NCBI GenBank assembly: GCA_021768705.1
Contig: JAETUG010000007.1
Span: 35,793-99,792, forward strand
Direction: 5' to 3'
Source of the DNA: Bacillota bacterium
GTDB lineage: Bacteria; Bacillota; Clostridia; Lachnospirales; Anaerotignaceae
DNA length: 64,000 nt
The stretch's first letter is position 1. Each line of letters starts with the position of its first letter. Made by a program: the position numbers and the translations under genes. Below, in pieces: positions 23,667 through 32,779 of the stretch. Under the pieces are notes generated by a model. That model was given only the letters and a program-made list of their open reading frames with translations. It was not told where the DNA came from and did not search any database.

Positions 23667-25910
23667 ATGGCAGCAATCGAAGAACAACTGTATCAGGAAT
23701 TGATCGAGAAAATCAAAACCTACCATCCATCCGATGATTTTTCTATGGTTGAAAAAGCCTATAAACTGGCGGTGGAGGCCCATAAGGAGCAGAAAAGAAA
23801 ATCCGGCGAGCCATATATCATCCATCCTTTGAAAGTGGCATATATCCTGGCGGAATTGGAACTGGATATGGAGACCATCGTGGCAGGTATCCTGCATGAT
23901 ATCATTGAAGATACGGAATACAGCTATGAAGACATCAGCAATCTGTTCAGCGAAGAGATCGCTGCACTGGTGGATGGTGTCACCAAACTGGGCAAGCTGT
24001 CCTATTCTACAAAGGAAGAAGCGCAGGCAGAAAACTACCGTAAGATGTTCCTTGCCATGGCAAAGGATATTCGCGTCATTTTGATCAAACTGGCGGACAG
24101 ACTGCACAATATGCGTACGCTGAACTATATGACGCCCGAAAAACAGCGGGAAAAAGCACAGGAGACTCTGGATATCTATGCGCCTCTGGCACACAGACTG
24201 GGTATTTCCAAGATCCGTTCTGAAATGGAAGATCTGTGCTTCAAGTATTTGAACCCCGATGCCTATTTTGATCTGGCAGCAAAAATCCAGAAGAAGAAAG
24301 AAGAACGGGATGAATTTGTACAGAATATCGTAAACGATCTGCAGGCGAAAATGGACGAAGCCGGCATCAAAGGCAAGGTCTATGGCAGAACGAAGCATTT
24401 TTTCAGCATCTATAAAAAGATGGTCAACCAGAATAAAACGCTGGATCAGATCTATGACCTGTTTGCCATCCGTGCGTTGGTAGACAATGTAAAAGACTGC
24501 TATGCTGTGCTGGGGATCGTACACACCATGTATACCCCCATGCCCGGTCGTTTCAAGGACTATATCGCCATGCCCAAGCCCAATATGTATCAGTCTCTGC
24601 ATAATACCCTGATCGGCCCTATGGGGCAGGTCTTTGAAGTGCAGATCAGAACATGGGAAATGCATCGTACCAGTGAATATGGTATCGCTGCCCATTGGAA
24701 ATATAAAGAGGGCAAGGCAAACGAAAAAACCAGCAAATCTGCGAAAAAGGAAGAAGCAAAGCTGGCATGGCTGCGCCAGATCATGGAATGGCAGCAGGAT
24801 ATGTCGGATAACAAAGAATATCTGGATACCATCAAGCTGGACTTGAATATTTTTACCACACAGGTGTATGCCTTCACCCCTCAGGGGGATGTGATCCAGC
24901 TTGCCAAGGATTCCACACCCATCGACTTTGCTTATATGATCCACTCTGCTGTCGGCAACAAAATGGTCGGTGCCAGAGTAAATAATAAAATCGTGCCGTT
25001 GGATCATAAGGTTCAAAACGGTGATATCGTTGAGATCATCACTTCTCAGAATTCCAAAGGCCCCAATAGGGACTGGCTGTCTATCGTCAAAACAGCCCAG
25101 GCCAGAACAAAGATCAAGCAGTGGTTCAAGAAGGAAGAGAAGGAAGAAAACATCATTCGTGGTCGGGAAATGATTTTAGCGGATATGAAGAAAAAAGGCT
25201 TCCAGCCGCAGGATCTGCTGCGCTCCGAATGGCAGGAGATCGTTCTGGTCAAATATGACTTCAAAAACTGGGATGCTCTATTGGCAGCTGTTGGTTACGG
25301 CGGTCTGAAGGAAGGGCAGGTAGTTAACCGCCTGAAGGATGAATACCTGAAGGAAAAACGCAAGACCCAGACGGCAGAGGATGCCCTGAAGGATTTTGAA
25401 AAAACCATTGACCAGAAGCCTGTCAAACAGCATAAGAGCAAGAGCGGTATCATTGTGGAAGGCATCGGCGATGTTGCTGTGCGTTTTTCCAAATGCTGCA
25501 GCCCTGTGCCCGGGGATGAGATCGTTGGCTTCGTTACCCGTGGCCGTGGTGTCACCATTCACCGTACGGACTGTGTCAATGTCATGAATCTGACGAATGA
25601 TGAACGGGCCCGCCTCATCAATGCGGAATGGGATGCCCACTATGCCCGTGGGGATTCCAACACATCCTATCTGGCGGAGATTCGTGTGACAGCCGGTGAC
25701 AGAAACGGTCTGATTCTGGAGATCAGCCGTATGCTGGCAGATGATGATATTTCCGTAAAGGGCTTCAATGTCCGTACAACGAAGGATATGCTGGCAATTA
25801 TCAATATTACAATGGAAATCAGAACAAAGGAACAGCTGGAACGGGTGGTAAAACACCTGAAGAGCCTGAAAGACATCATGGAAGTAGAGCGTGTTTCCGG
25901 CCTTGGCTGA
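23667..25910 (+). CDS. relA: Bifunctional (p)ppGpp synthetase/hydrolase
   Basis: 747-aa long RSH enzyme that makes and degrades the alarmone (p)ppGpp. The HD hydrolase domain (about 45-145) has HDIIEDT near 77, so hydrolysis should be active. The synthetase domain (about 235-345) has GRTKHFFSIYKKM. The TGS domain (about 390-455, VYAFTPQGDVIQL) and the C-terminal zinc-finger and ACT domains (VRFSKCCSPVPGDEIVGF; final about 75 aa) are all present. Chosen start: ATG at 23667 with AGAGGGGG at a suitable distance; earlier in-frame GTG 23658 and ATG 23661 overlap that site. First gene of relA-dtd-hemZ-hisS. Confidence 0.96.
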   Translation: MAAIEEQLYQELIEKIKTYHPSDDFSMVEKAYKLAVEAHKEQKRKSGEPYIIHPLKVAYILAELELDMETIVAGILHDIIEDTEYSYEDISNLFSEEIAALVDGVTKLGKLSYSTKEEAQAENYRKMFLAMAKDIRVILIKLADRLHNMRTLNYMTPEKQREKAQETLDIYAPLAHRLGISKIRSEMEDLCFKYLNPDAYFDLAAKIQKKKEERDEFVQNIVNDLQAKMDEAGIKGKVYGRTKHFFSIYKKMVNQNKTLDQIYDLFAIRALVDNVKDCYAVLGIVHTMYTPMPGRFKDYIAMPKPNMYQSLHNTLIGPMGQVFEVQIRTWEMHRTSEYGIAAHWKYKEGKANEKTSKSAKKEEAKLAWLRQIMEWQQDMSDNKEYLDTIKLDLNIFTTQVYAFTPQGDVIQLAKDSTPIDFAYMIHSAVGNKMVGARVNNKIVPLDHKVQNGDIVEIITSQNSKGPNRDWLSIVKTAQARTKIKQWFKKEEKEENIIRGREMILADMKKKGFQPQDLLRSEWQEIVLVKYDFKNWDALLAAVGYGGLKEGQVVNRLKDEYLKEKRKTQTAEDALKDFEKTIDQKPVKQHKSKSGIIVEGIGDVAVRFSKCCSPVPGDEIVGFVTRGRGVTIHRTDCVNVMNLTNDERARLINAEWDAHYARGDSNTSYLAEIRVTAGDRNGLILEISRMLADDDISVKGFNVRTTKDMLAIINITMEIRTKEQLERVVKHLKSLKDIMEVERVSGLG

Positions 25911-25937
25911 TCTTTGGATATATCGTAGGAGGAAGAA

Positions 25938-26390
25938 ATGAGAGCAGTATTACAGAGAGTAACAGAAGCAAGTGTGACCATCGATGGACAGGTGGTTGGT
26001 GAAATCGGCAAGGGTATTATGGTTTTGTTCGGCATGTTGGGAACAGATACCGATAAGACGATTGATTATATGCTGGATAAAGTGATCAATCTGCGTATCT
26101 TTGAAGATGAAAACGGCAAAATGAATCTGTCCCTGATGGATATGGAAGGGGAACTTCTCATCGTGCCCAATTTCACACTGTATGGCGATGCAAGAAAAGG
26201 CAGACGTCCCGGTTACTCCGGCGGTGCGGCTCCCGAATTGGCAAATGAACTGTTTGATAAGCTGTGCGCAAAAGCCCACACATTGGGGATCAAAAAAGTG
26301 GCACAGGGGCAGTTCCAGGCAGATATGAAGGTTGCCCTGATCAACGATGGCCCTGTAACACTGCTGTTGGACAGTGAAAAACTGTTTTGA
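25938..26390 (+). CDS. dtd: D-aminoacyl-tRNA deacylase
   Basis: 150-aa editing enzyme that hydrolyses D-aminoacyl-tRNAs. The ends of the fold are typical: MRAVLQRVTEASVTIDG at the start and NDGPVTLLLDS at the end. The usual SQFTLYGD is VPNFTLYGD here, a small departure in a catalytic loop. TAGGAGGA precedes the ATG. It lies 27 bp after relA, the common Firmicute order. Confidence 0.94.
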   Translation: MRAVLQRVTEASVTIDGQVVGEIGKGIMVLFGMLGTDTDKTIDYMLDKVINLRIFEDENGKMNLSLMDMEGELLIVPNFTLYGDARKGRRPGYSGGAAPELANELFDKLCAKAHTLGIKKVAQGQFQADMKVALINDGPVTLLLDSEKLF

Positions 26391-26395
26391 TTGTT

Positions 26396-27859
26396 ATGGA
26401 TACAGAAATGATTTATTATGTCCTGCAAGGACATGAACTGCAAAATGATGTGCAGACGATGATCCAGGTGTTTCTTGCTAACCGTCACTATACCCGTGTG
26501 GAGGAAGTGACGGGGGAGATCACCGTGGTCAGCTGCATGGAGAAAGGCATTGCTTCGGCAATGCTTTATCGCCGTAGGGAAAAAGTTGCAGAATGGTCTA
26601 TGCCCTATGCAGAAGAAACCTTGACGGAAAAGGAACAGAAACGCATCATCAAGCGCACCATTTATGAACTGCTGAAAGCAGAAACAGGCATCCGACCTCA
26701 GTGGGGTCTGCTGACAGGGGTTCGCCCTGCCAAGCTGGTGCGTATCCTGCTGGAAGAAGGAAAGGACGATGCAGAATGTATGGCATTTCTGACAGAGGAC
26801 TATCTCGTCATGGAGCATAAGGCAGCGCTGGCACTGAAAGTAGCAAAGGCGGAACAGAAGATTTTGCAGGGCAACAAGCCCGAGGAGATCAGCCTGTATA
26901 TTGGTATTCCTTTCTGCCCCACCAGATGCTTGTATTGCTCCTTTACGGCCTATCCCCTCCATCAGTATCAAAATCGTGTGGATGAATATTTGGATGCCAT
27001 GTTCAAGGAATTGGATTGGCTGGCATCCTACAGCAGGCGGTTCACCATGAAGAATATCTACATCGGCGGCGGTACGCCCACTTCCTTGAACGAGGCACAG
27101 CTGGAACGCCTGTTGAAAAAGGTGGAGGAACTGTTCCATCCCGATGATTCTATGGAATATACGGTGGAAGCAGGACGCCCCGATACCATTACCAGAGAAA
27201 AACTCTGCCTGATGAAGGCATACGGCGTCAATCGTATCTCCATCAACCCCCAGACTATGAATGATAAAACATTGCAGGCGGTAGGCAGAAAGCATACGGT
27301 GGAGGACATCCGTCGAGTGTTTCGGGAAGCCAGGGAAGAAGGTCATGAAAACATCAACATGGACTTGATTTTGGGTCTGCCCGGGGAGGATGCCGCAGAT
27401 GTGCGGAACACCATGGCAGAAATCATGAAGCTGGAGCCTGATAATGTGACGGTGCATACCCTGGCGGTGAAACGGGCATCCCGTCTGCGGGAAGAACTGG
27501 ACCGGCACGACATGACTACGGCGGAGACGCTGGAACAGATGTTGGATATTTCCGCAGAATATGCAGAAAAAATGGGTATGGAGCCCTATTATATGTACCG
27601 CCAGAAAAATATGGTGGGCAATTTTGAAAACGTTGGCTATTGCCACCCCGGCAAGGAAGGGGTCTATAATGTCCAGATCATGGAGGAGAAACAGACCATT
27701 CTGGCGGCAGGGGCAGGGGCCAGCACCAAAACCGTTGACCCTGAAACAGACCGCATCGAACGGGTATTCAACGTAAAGAGTATTGAAGATTACATCGGTC
27801 GCATCGATGAGATGATAGAAAGAAAAAGAACGGGCTTGCCCCAAGGAGGTAGGATATGA
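26396..27859 (+). CDS. hemZ: HemZ-type radical SAM coproporphyrinogen dehydrogenase-like protein
   Basis: About 487 aa. A roughly 160-residue N-terminal region specific to the HemZ group precedes the radical-SAM core; the cluster motif CPTRCLYCSF (Cx3Cx2C) sits in IGIPFCPTRCLYCSF, followed by GGGTPTSL and a HemN-like C-terminal part. Family members are annotated as oxygen-independent coproporphyrinogen III oxidases, but no other heme gene is in the window and HemW-like roles are possible. The start is uncertain: ATG at 26396, or TTG at 26387 overlapping the dtd stop; neither has a strong ribosome site, consistent with translational coupling. Its stop overlaps the hisS start as ATGA. Confidence 0.85.
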   Translation: MDTEMIYYVLQGHELQNDVQTMIQVFLANRHYTRVEEVTGEITVVSCMEKGIASAMLYRRREKVAEWSMPYAEETLTEKEQKRIIKRTIYELLKAETGIRPQWGLLTGVRPAKLVRILLEEGKDDAECMAFLTEDYLVMEHKAALALKVAKAEQKILQGNKPEEISLYIGIPFCPTRCLYCSFTAYPLHQYQNRVDEYLDAMFKELDWLASYSRRFTMKNIYIGGGTPTSLNEAQLERLLKKVEELFHPDDSMEYTVEAGRPDTITREKLCLMKAYGVNRISINPQTMNDKTLQAVGRKHTVEDIRRVFREAREEGHENINMDLILGLPGEDAADVRNTMAEIMKLEPDNVTVHTLAVKRASRLREELDRHDMTTAETLEQMLDISAEYAEKMGMEPYYMYRQKNMVGNFENVGYCHPGKEGVYNVQIMEEKQTILAAGAGASTKTVDPETDRIERVFNVKSIEDYIGRIDEMIERKRTGLPQGGRI

Positions 27860-29106
27860 TCCAGTTAGTAAAAGGGACAAAGGATATTTATGGCGCAGAA
27901 GTGAAGGCATGGCAGGAGATCGAAGGTAAGATGAGACGCATCTGCGAAACCTTCGGTATCGGTGAGATCCGCACACCTGCGTTTGAATTTACAGAACTTT
28001 TTGCCAGAGGCGTTGGCGAAACCACAGATATCGTGCAGAAGGAAATGTATACCTTCACAGATGATGGTGACAGAAGCCTGACCCTGCGCCCCGAAGGCAC
28101 AGCAGGCGCAGTTCGTGCCTATATCGAACATGGGATGCACAATCAGGCACAGCCCACAAAGCTGTACTACATTTCTCCGACTTTCCGCTGTGAAAATACA
28201 CAGGCAGGCAGACAGAGACAGTTCCACCAGTTTGGGATCGAAATGCTGGGCTCCTACAGTGCGGCACAGGATGCAGAGGTTATCTCCGTTGCCACTGCTC
28301 TGCTGGAAGAAATGGGTGTAGAAGGAGTAGAACTGCGGATCAATAGCCTTGGCTGCCCCGAATGTCGTGCAAGATATAATAAAACCCTGAAGGAATTTAT
28401 CGGTCAGAATCTGGATAAACTGTGCCCTACCTGCAAGGAACGCTTTGAGAAAAACCCTCTGCGTGTATTGGACTGTAAGGAAGAATCCTGCCAGAAGATC
28501 GTGGCAAATGCGCCTTCTGTGCTGGATTGCTTGGATGAGGAATGTACGGCTCATTTCCAGAAGGTGCAGGATATCCTGACGGAAAACGGCATCGCTTTTA
28601 CCATCGATCCCAAAATCGTGCGTGGGCTGGATTATTATACAAGAACCGTATTTGAATTCGTATCCAACGGGTTGACCGTTTGCGGCGGCGGCAGATACGA
28701 TAAGCTGGTGGAGGAAGTGGGCGGCAAGCCTACCGGTGCTGTTGGCTTTGGTCTGGGAATCGAAAGACTGATTATGATTCTGGAAAGACAGCATGGTGCG
28801 ATTACAGAGACCCCCGAAAGAGACGTTTATATTGGCTCCATGGGGGAAGCAGGACTGCTGAAAGCACAGGCGTTGGCCTATCAGCTGAGAAAAGCAGGCA
28901 TCAAAGCCGACTGCGATACCGTGGAACGCAGCGTAAAAGCTCAGATGAAATATGCAAACAAGATCGGCGCAAAATATTCCGTGATCCTTGGCGATTCTGA
29001 ACTGGAAAGCGGAAGAGTAGAATTGAAGGAAATGGCTACCAGCGAAAAGAGTGAAGTGGCTCTGGCAGATCTGCTGGATATCCTGAAAGAAAAATGTGGG
29101 AAATAA
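27856..29106 (+). CDS. hisS: Histidyl-tRNA synthetase
   Basis: 416-aa class II aminoacyl-tRNA synthetase. It starts VKGTKDIYG. Motif 2 lies in SPTFRCENTQAGRQRQFHQF. The histidine-specific segments RGLDYYTRTVFEF and GGGRYDKLVEEVGG are present, and the C-terminal anticodon-binding domain covers about 320-410. AAGGAGG is inside the hemZ 3' end and the start codon overlaps its stop. No T-box leader precedes it. Ends at a strong terminator. Confidence 0.97.
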   Translation: MIQLVKGTKDIYGAEVKAWQEIEGKMRRICETFGIGEIRTPAFEFTELFARGVGETTDIVQKEMYTFTDDGDRSLTLRPEGTAGAVRAYIEHGMHNQAQPTKLYYISPTFRCENTQAGRQRQFHQFGIEMLGSYSAAQDAEVISVATALLEEMGVEGVELRINSLGCPECRARYNKTLKEFIGQNLDKLCPTCKERFEKNPLRVLDCKEESCQKIVANAPSVLDCLDEECTAHFQKVQDILTENGIAFTIDPKIVRGLDYYTRTVFEFVSNGLTVCGGGRYDKLVEEVGGKPTGAVGFGLGIERLIMILERQHGAITETPERDVYIGSMGEAGLLKAQALAYQLRKAGIKADCDTVERSVKAQMKYANKIGAKYSVILGDSELESGRVELKEMATSEKSEVALADLLDILKEKCGK

Positions 29107-29123
29107 AAGATGGAAATAGATAG

Positions 29124-29169
29124 GAAAGAAGCTCTGGGAAGAAGTTCTTATGGGCTTCTTTCTTTTTTT
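29124..29169 (+). terminator. Terminator of relA-dtd-hemZ-hisS
   Basis: GAAAGAAGC (29124-29132) pairs with GCTTCTTTC (29154-29162), followed by seven T. Confidence 0.85.
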
Positions 29170-29222
29170 AAAAAATGTTGGGAATGAAAGAACTTCTATG
29201 AATATAAAAACAGGGAAAGACC

Positions 29223-29251
29223 TTGTATTTCATAAGTGGAGGTGTTATGAT
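29223..29251 (+). promoter_or_regulatory. Promoter of trkA-trkH
   Basis: TTGTAT (29223-29228), 17 bp, TATGAT (29246-29251), about 60 bp before trkA. Confidence 0.5.
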
Positions 29252-29313
29252 AATACGATGAATTGACGGTCTTAAAAAAGAAAAAGACCTTAGAAAAGCA
29301 AGGAGGAACGACC

Positions 29314-30672
29314 ATGAACGTTGTGATCGTAGGGGACGGTAAGGTGGGCGGCACTATCGCCAGCCAGCTTTCTGGCGAAGGACATGACATCATTGTGATT
29401 GATAATAATACGAGAGTTTTGACGAATGCATCCAATACTATGGATATCATCAGTGTGGAAGGCAATGGCGCCAGCATGCAAGTGCAGGAAAGGGCAGGCG
29501 TGCCCCATGCCGATCTGCTGATTGCTGCCACTTCCGCCGACGAGGTCAATATGCTGGCTTGTCTGGTGGGGAAAAAATTGGGGGCGAAGCATACCATTGC
29601 CCGTGTGCGTAATCCGGAATATTTTCAGCAGATCAACAATTTGAAGGACGACTTGGGGCTCAGTATGGCGGTTAACCCGGAATTGGCGGCGGCGGAAGAG
29701 ATTTCCCGTTTGCTGCGTTTCCCTTCTGCTTTGAAGATCGATACCTTTGCCAGAGGCCGTGTGGAGCTGGTGGAAATCAAAATCCCTTCCCACAGTGTTC
29801 TGGATGGTATGCCCCTTTGGGCCATCTATAAGGAATTTCAGGTAAAGATCCTGATCTGTGCGGTGCAAAGAGAGGGTGAGGTTTATATCCCCAGCGGGGA
29901 TTTTGTGCTGCAGGCAGGAGATAAGATTAACCTGACAGCATCCCATTTGGAGATCGCTAAATTTTTCCGTACCATTGGTATTTTCCGTACCGGTGTGAAA
30001 TCCGTTATGATTATCGGCGGCGGGCGAGTCGCATATTATCTGGCGAGGGAACTGCTTTCTCTTCATGTGCGTGTAAAGATCATCGAAATGGATTATAGAC
30101 GCTGTGAAGACCTTTGCGAAATGCTGCCGGAAGCTGTCATCATCCATGGGGATGGGACGGATAAGGAACTGCTGCAGGAAGAAGGTCTGGAAAAAACAGA
30201 TGCACTGGTCTGCCTGACGGGGATGGACGAAGAAAATATCGTTGTTTCTTTGTATGCCAAGGCGAAAAAGGTTTCCAAGGTCATCGCCAAGATCAACCGT
30301 ATCAATTTTGATGAGATTTTGGATGCATTGGATATCGATGGCTTCATTTCTCCTAAGACCATTGCGGCAAGCAATATCGTCCGTTATGTAAGGGCGATGC
30401 AAAATTCCGTGGGCAGCAGTAATGTAGAAACCCTGTATAAGCTGATCAACGACCGCATTGAAGCACTGGAATTCAAGGTAAGAGAAAAATCTTCCGTTGT
30501 TGGTGTTCCTCTGAAAAATTTGAAAACGAAGGATGAATTGCTGGTAGCGACGATCATCCGCGGCGGCAGAGTCATCATCCCCGGTGGGAATGATTCCATC
30601 GAGGTGGGAGACAGTGTTATCATTGTAACGAGAAACAAACATTTGATGGATTTGAAAGATATTTTGAAATAA
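29314..30672 (+). CDS. trkA: Trk potassium uptake regulatory subunit TrkA
   Basis: 452-aa cytoplasmic gating protein of the Trk K+ transporter. It has two tandem RCK units, each an NAD-binding Rossmann domain plus RCK_C: unit 1 starts VVIVGDGKVGGTIASQL, unit 2 starts VMIIGGGRVAYYLA near residue 230. RCK_C regions (about 135-215 and 370-450) end IEVGDSVIIVTR. AGGAGG precedes the ATG at 29314; a frame opening at 29263 has no ribosome site. 22 bp ahead of trkH, its channel partner. Confidence 0.95.
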   Translation: MNVVIVGDGKVGGTIASQLSGEGHDIIVIDNNTRVLTNASNTMDIISVEGNGASMQVQERAGVPHADLLIAATSADEVNMLACLVGKKLGAKHTIARVRNPEYFQQINNLKDDLGLSMAVNPELAAAEEISRLLRFPSALKIDTFARGRVELVEIKIPSHSVLDGMPLWAIYKEFQVKILICAVQREGEVYIPSGDFVLQAGDKINLTASHLEIAKFFRTIGIFRTGVKSVMIIGGGRVAYYLARELLSLHVRVKIIEMDYRRCEDLCEMLPEAVIIHGDGTDKELLQEEGLEKTDALVCLTGMDEENIVVSLYAKAKKVSKVIAKINRINFDEILDALDIDGFISPKTIAASNIVRYVRAMQNSVGSSNVETLYKLINDRIEALEFKVREKSSVVGVPLKNLKTKDELLVATIIRGGRVIIPGGNDSIEVGDSVIIVTRNKHLMDLKDILK

Positions 30673-30694
30673 TATCTGAGATTGGTGAAGAACT

Positions 30695-32146
30695 ATGAAT
30701 TTTAATATGATTGCCTATATTTTAGGCAACATTATTCGGATAGAGGGCATATTGCTGTCGATACCGACTTTTGTTGCCTTTTGGAATAAAGAAACCCATG
30801 AAGCCATAGCATTTATCGCTACGATCGCAGCCTGCTTGATTGTGGGGACGCTGCTGATCAGACGTGAACCCCAGAATAAGCGGATTTATGGCCGAGAAGG
30901 CTTCGTTGTTGTAGCATTGTCATGGATCGTTATGTCACTTCTGGGGGCGTTGCCTTTTTATTTGAGTGGTACGATAAATGGATATATCAATTGCTTTTTT
31001 GAAACAGTATCCGGCTTTACGACCACCGGCGCCACCATCCTGACAGAGATCGAAGGATTGCCAATGAGCATTTTGTTCTGGCGGAGCTTTACCCATTGGA
31101 TCGGCGGTATGGGTATTCTGGTATTTACCTTAGCCATCATTCCCCTGGGGGATGATCGTACCATGTATCTGATGAAGGCGGAAGCACCCGGCCCTATGGT
31201 TTCCAAACTGGTGCCAAAGGTAAAATCTACAGCGATGCTGCTGTATAAGATATATATAGCCCTGACAATCATTGAGATGGTGCTGTTATTGTTGGGGGGC
31301 ATGCCTTTGTTTGACAGTATCGTGAATGCCTTCTCTACAGCGGGGACAGGGGGCTTTGCCATCAAAAATGCAAGTATCGCAGGCTATCATAATGCCTATT
31401 TTGAATATGTGATTACGGTATTCATGCTGCTGTTCGGTGTGAATTTCAACCTGTATTATCTGATAATTCTGAAGGATATTAAAAATGTTTGGAAAAATGA
31501 AGAATTGAGATATTATATTGGGATCGTATTTGCCAGCATTGCACTGATTACGGTCAATATCTATCATATGTATCCCACATTGGAATCTGCTTTTCGTCAT
31601 GCGGCATTCCAGGTGGCAGCAATCGTGACGACCACGGGTTTTGCTACGGCGAATTTCGATGTATGGCCGGAATTTTCCAAAACTTTGATCTTCTGTTTGA
31701 CCGTTTTAGGGGCCTGCGCCGGTTCTACCGGGGGCGGCATCAAAGTATCCAGAATGATCATTCTGTTGAAATCGGCATATCGGGAGATCAAACGTATCGT
31801 GCATCCCCGTTCTGTGAATCTGATCAAATTGGACGGTGCGAAAATTGAAGAAGATATTATCAGCGGGGTAACGGGATATATCGTTGTATATCTTCTGCTC
31901 CTGCTGGGTTCTTTTATCCTGATTTCTTTGGACAACTACGATTTTGCCACATCCCTAACCTCTGTGGTGACTTGTCTGGGGAATGTTGGCCCCGGCTTTG
32001 CCATGGTTGGTCCAGAGGAAAATTTCCTCTTTTTCTCAGGATTTTCCAAGGTGGTTTTATGCTTTGATATGCTGTTGGGCAGATTGGAAATTTTCCCGAT
32101 CATCATGTTGTTTACTCCTTCTATTTGGAAAAAGAGCTATATGTAA
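30695..32146 (+). CDS. trkH: Trk potassium uptake channel TrkH
   Basis: 483-aa membrane channel of the Trk/Ktr superfamily. Four M1-pore-M2 repeats are recognisable by their pore loops: VSGFTTTGATIL, FSTAGTGGFAIKN, VTTTGFATANFDVW and VVTCLGNVGPGFA. It works with TrkA in K+ import. The ribosome site is weak (GGTGAAG), suggesting coupling to trkA. Full length, ending before a strong terminator. Confidence 0.95.
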   Translation: MNFNMIAYILGNIIRIEGILLSIPTFVAFWNKETHEAIAFIATIAACLIVGTLLIRREPQNKRIYGREGFVVVALSWIVMSLLGALPFYLSGTINGYINCFFETVSGFTTTGATILTEIEGLPMSILFWRSFTHWIGGMGILVFTLAIIPLGDDRTMYLMKAEAPGPMVSKLVPKVKSTAMLLYKIYIALTIIEMVLLLLGGMPLFDSIVNAFSTAGTGGFAIKNASIAGYHNAYFEYVITVFMLLFGVNFNLYYLIILKDIKNVWKNEELRYYIGIVFASIALITVNIYHMYPTLESAFRHAAFQVAAIVTTTGFATANFDVWPEFSKTLIFCLTVLGACAGSTGGGIKVSRMIILLKSAYREIKRIVHPRSVNLIKLDGAKIEEDIISGVTGYIVVYLLLLLGSFILISLDNYDFATSLTSVVTCLGNVGPGFAMVGPEENFLFFSGFSKVVLCFDMLLGRLEIFPIIMLFTPSIWKKSYM

Positions 32147-32181
32147 CAATGCAGGGCGCTGCATCGTTATGATACGAAAAG

Positions 32182-32212
32182 AAAAAAGCAGTCCGGGCGG
32201 GCTGCTTTTTTC
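32182..32212 (+). terminator. Terminator of trkA-trkH
   Basis: AAAAAAGCAG-T-CC (32182-32194) pairs with GG-G-CTGCTTTTTT (32199-32211). Confidence 0.85.
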
Positions 32213-32270
32213 GAAAGGGGAGGGTGTATTACTATATATTTAACAAACAAAAGTGTGATATGCTTTTTTA

Positions 32271-32356
32271 TTCCCTGAAATTGGGAAGGGGTGCCTGCGA
32301 CTGTTCGGGGAAGAGAGCCGCAGGCGGGAAGTAAAAGGGGGCGTCCTTTTGACTTC
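32271..32356. other. Three adjacent stem-loops, unexplained
   Basis: H1: TTCCC/GGGAA (32271-32287). H2: GCCTGCG (32293-32299) with CGCAGGC (32319-32325), extended inward by CTgTT/AAgAG. H3: GAAGTAAAAGG (32328-32338) with CCTTTTgACTTC (32345-32356). None is followed by a T-tract on either strand, so they are not terminators. They lie in the 326-bp gap between trkH and the next gene; the rest of the gap is AT-rich and I see no ORF in it. Confidence 0.55.
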
Positions 32357-32472
32357 TCTTATAGTATACAATGAAAATATGGACATTTTGTGAATGAAAA
32401 CTTAAGGCTTTGTTAAAAAAGACGAAGAGATTTCTTATGATATCATATAAAAAAGCAAAGGAGGAGAAAAGA

Positions 32473-32697
32473 ATGCCTCGATTGATAGATGAAGAAAAGA
32501 AAGAAAGCCTGCAAAAGGGAGAAATGCTTCGCCAGGCGGCAGTGGTGGTTTTCCTGCTGTTGGGCGTGCTATTTAAAAATGCAGGCATCGGCTTGGGAGC
32601 GGCGGCCTGCTTTGTGGTAGCGGCAGTTTGCGCTGTAAACTGGATTTTGTTTGTGAAAAAGCAGAAGCAGACAAAAGAAAAGAATACAGGAGAATAA
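32473..32697 (+). CDS. Small two-helix membrane protein
   Basis: 74 aa. The ATG at 32473 has AAAGGAGGAG just upstream, a strong site, whereas the earlier in-frame start at 32410 has none. A charged N-terminus (RLIDEEKKESLQKGEML) is followed by two hydrophobic helices (about 21-38 and 41-60) and a Lys-rich tail. No family recognised. It precedes lepA by 80 bp. Confidence 0.7.
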   Translation: MPRLIDEEKKESLQKGEMLRQAAVVVFLLLGVLFKNAGIGLGAAACFVVAAVCAVNWILFVKKQKQTKEKNTGE

Positions 32698-32779
32698 TGG
32701 GATTATTTTGACTTCCATATCAAAGATGTGGTAAAATAAGATGTTATATATGCATCAAATTTGTGCAAGGAGGAAGCGT

